A DNA stretch of 64,000 bases from Furcasterigmium furcatum (lineage: Eukaryota; Ascomycota; Sordariomycetes; Glomerellales; Plectosphaerellaceae), in NCBI GenBank assembly GCA_001599815.1, contig BCIA01000006.1:2916961-2980960 (forward strand), given 5' to 3'. Below the pieces are notes generated by a model, which worked only from the letters and a program-made list of their open reading frames with translations, had not been told where the DNA came from and did no database searches. Both the position numbers and the translations under genes were made by a program. Each line of letters opens with the position of its first letter. Positions within the stretch are counted from its first letter, which is position 1. Positions 63,336 to 64,000 of the stretch are shown one piece after another.

Positions 63336-64000
63336 GGGAGAATGCATGCACTCCGATCAAGCCATGTCTTGGCCGGAGCGCCGCCCGCCCGGTTGTTTTG
63401 CTTTTTCACATCTGTCAGCGATACCAAGTTCAGCGTGGCGTTTTGGAAGGGAGGATACGGGGATCGGATCTGTTCCATCGAGAAGAAGGGGAGTCGCTTG
63501 ATTTGCCTATGCATCTGGATATCAATCAACCTGGCCTCAGACCATGTTCAACCCTGGGCGCCACCTCGAATCAAGAGGCTGGCGGACACACCTGTTTATG
63601 TATCTGTGCCACCTCTAGTCCTGCTGCTGCCGCGCGGCACAGGGTTGGCGATCCGGTTGCCCCCTCCTGTTGTCGGGTTGCCTCCTCAGCCATCTGCAGG
63701 TCCGAGGGTCTGGGCTGCATGCGCGGCGGCGCGAAGGAGTCGCCGGCATTGGATTGGCATGCTCGCCAGGACGGCATTTACGAGCCGGCTACTCGTCATT
63801 CATCAGTATTCGCCCGCGCCGCCCGCAGGCGGCCTCAGACCGTGTCTTGGTGCCCTGAGATGTTTCCGAAGCTGGACGCGCCGGTCGAATGACATGAGTA
63901 GCACAGCAGCAGACGCATTGAGGCCGACCAGGAGCATGACGAGGCCAGCAGAGATAGGTCTGTAGCAGGCCTCGGCACTGGCAGTCCCATCCCAGCTGTG
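63336..64000. other. Right-edge intergenic region
   Basis: Several frames of 60-200 codons overlap here on both strands, but none has family-like sequence. The stretch may include the flank of a gene beyond the window. I call nothing. Confidence 0.45.

Overview
This window looks like a nuclear contig of a filamentous ascomycete, most likely a Sordariomycete-type Pezizomycotina. The signs are GC-rich coding sequence, many 45-100 bp introns with GT(A/G)NGT donors and CTAAC/CTGAC branch points, Zn2Cys6 regulators next to catabolic genes, and fungal housekeeping genes (Las17/WASP, Chs5, eIF1A, Rad1/XPF, Mrs2, Gpi2). The class is an inference. I modelled 24 protein genes and saw no convincing RNA gene, CRISPR array or mobile element.

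Region 1 (about 1.0-9.6 kb) is a compact sugar-catabolic cluster: an MFS sugar transporter, an intracellular GH32 beta-fructosidase, a Zn2Cys6 regulator and a DUF2961/GH172 protein, arranged as two divergent pairs. GH172 is a recent family with members active on alpha-D-fructofuranosides and difructose anhydrides. The cluster therefore reads as import plus cytosolic cleavage of a fructose-containing oligosaccharide. A GT34 glycosyltransferase follows at 10.4-11.7 kb.

Region 2 (about 12.2-22.3 kb) looks like an aldaric-acid (glucarate-type) cluster: a second Zn2Cys6 regulator, a short-chain dehydrogenase, a DapA-family aldolase/dehydratase, a Dal5/ACS-type MFS anion transporter and a glucarate-dehydratase-like enolase-superfamily enzyme with its catalytic residues in place. 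The chemistry chains as uptake, dehydration, retro-aldol cleavage and semialdehyde reduction. A secreted C69-type dipeptidase whose predicted mature N-terminus is Ser instead of the usual catalytic Cys lies just beyond.

Region 3 (24-49 kb) is mostly housekeeping or conserved genes: F-box-like protein, Mrs2-type Mg2+ channel, a 62-aa hydrophobic microprotein, XPF/Rad1 nuclease, a 72-aa charged protein, Las17/WASP, eIF1A, a mitochondrial-looking unknown, Chs5, an SDR, a second F-box-like protein and a 1106-aa disordered protein. A stretch of about 3.1 kb without a supportable gene follows.

Region 4 (52.5-57.4 kb) holds the most striking object: a roughly 1570-codon NO VEIN/sacsin-type gene with an HSP90-like ATPase domain at the N-terminus and DUF3883 at the C-terminus. 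Its large first exon is open for 1390 codons except for exactly three in-frame stops, and all three are TAG (codons 201, 778 and 1330). Sordariomycetes edit A to I in mRNA during sexual development, with UAG to UGG as a known stop-correcting change. The gene is thus a candidate edited, sexual-stage-restricted gene; the alternative is a young pseudogene. The window ends with Gpi2 (GPI-anchor synthesis) and a small signal-peptide membrane protein.
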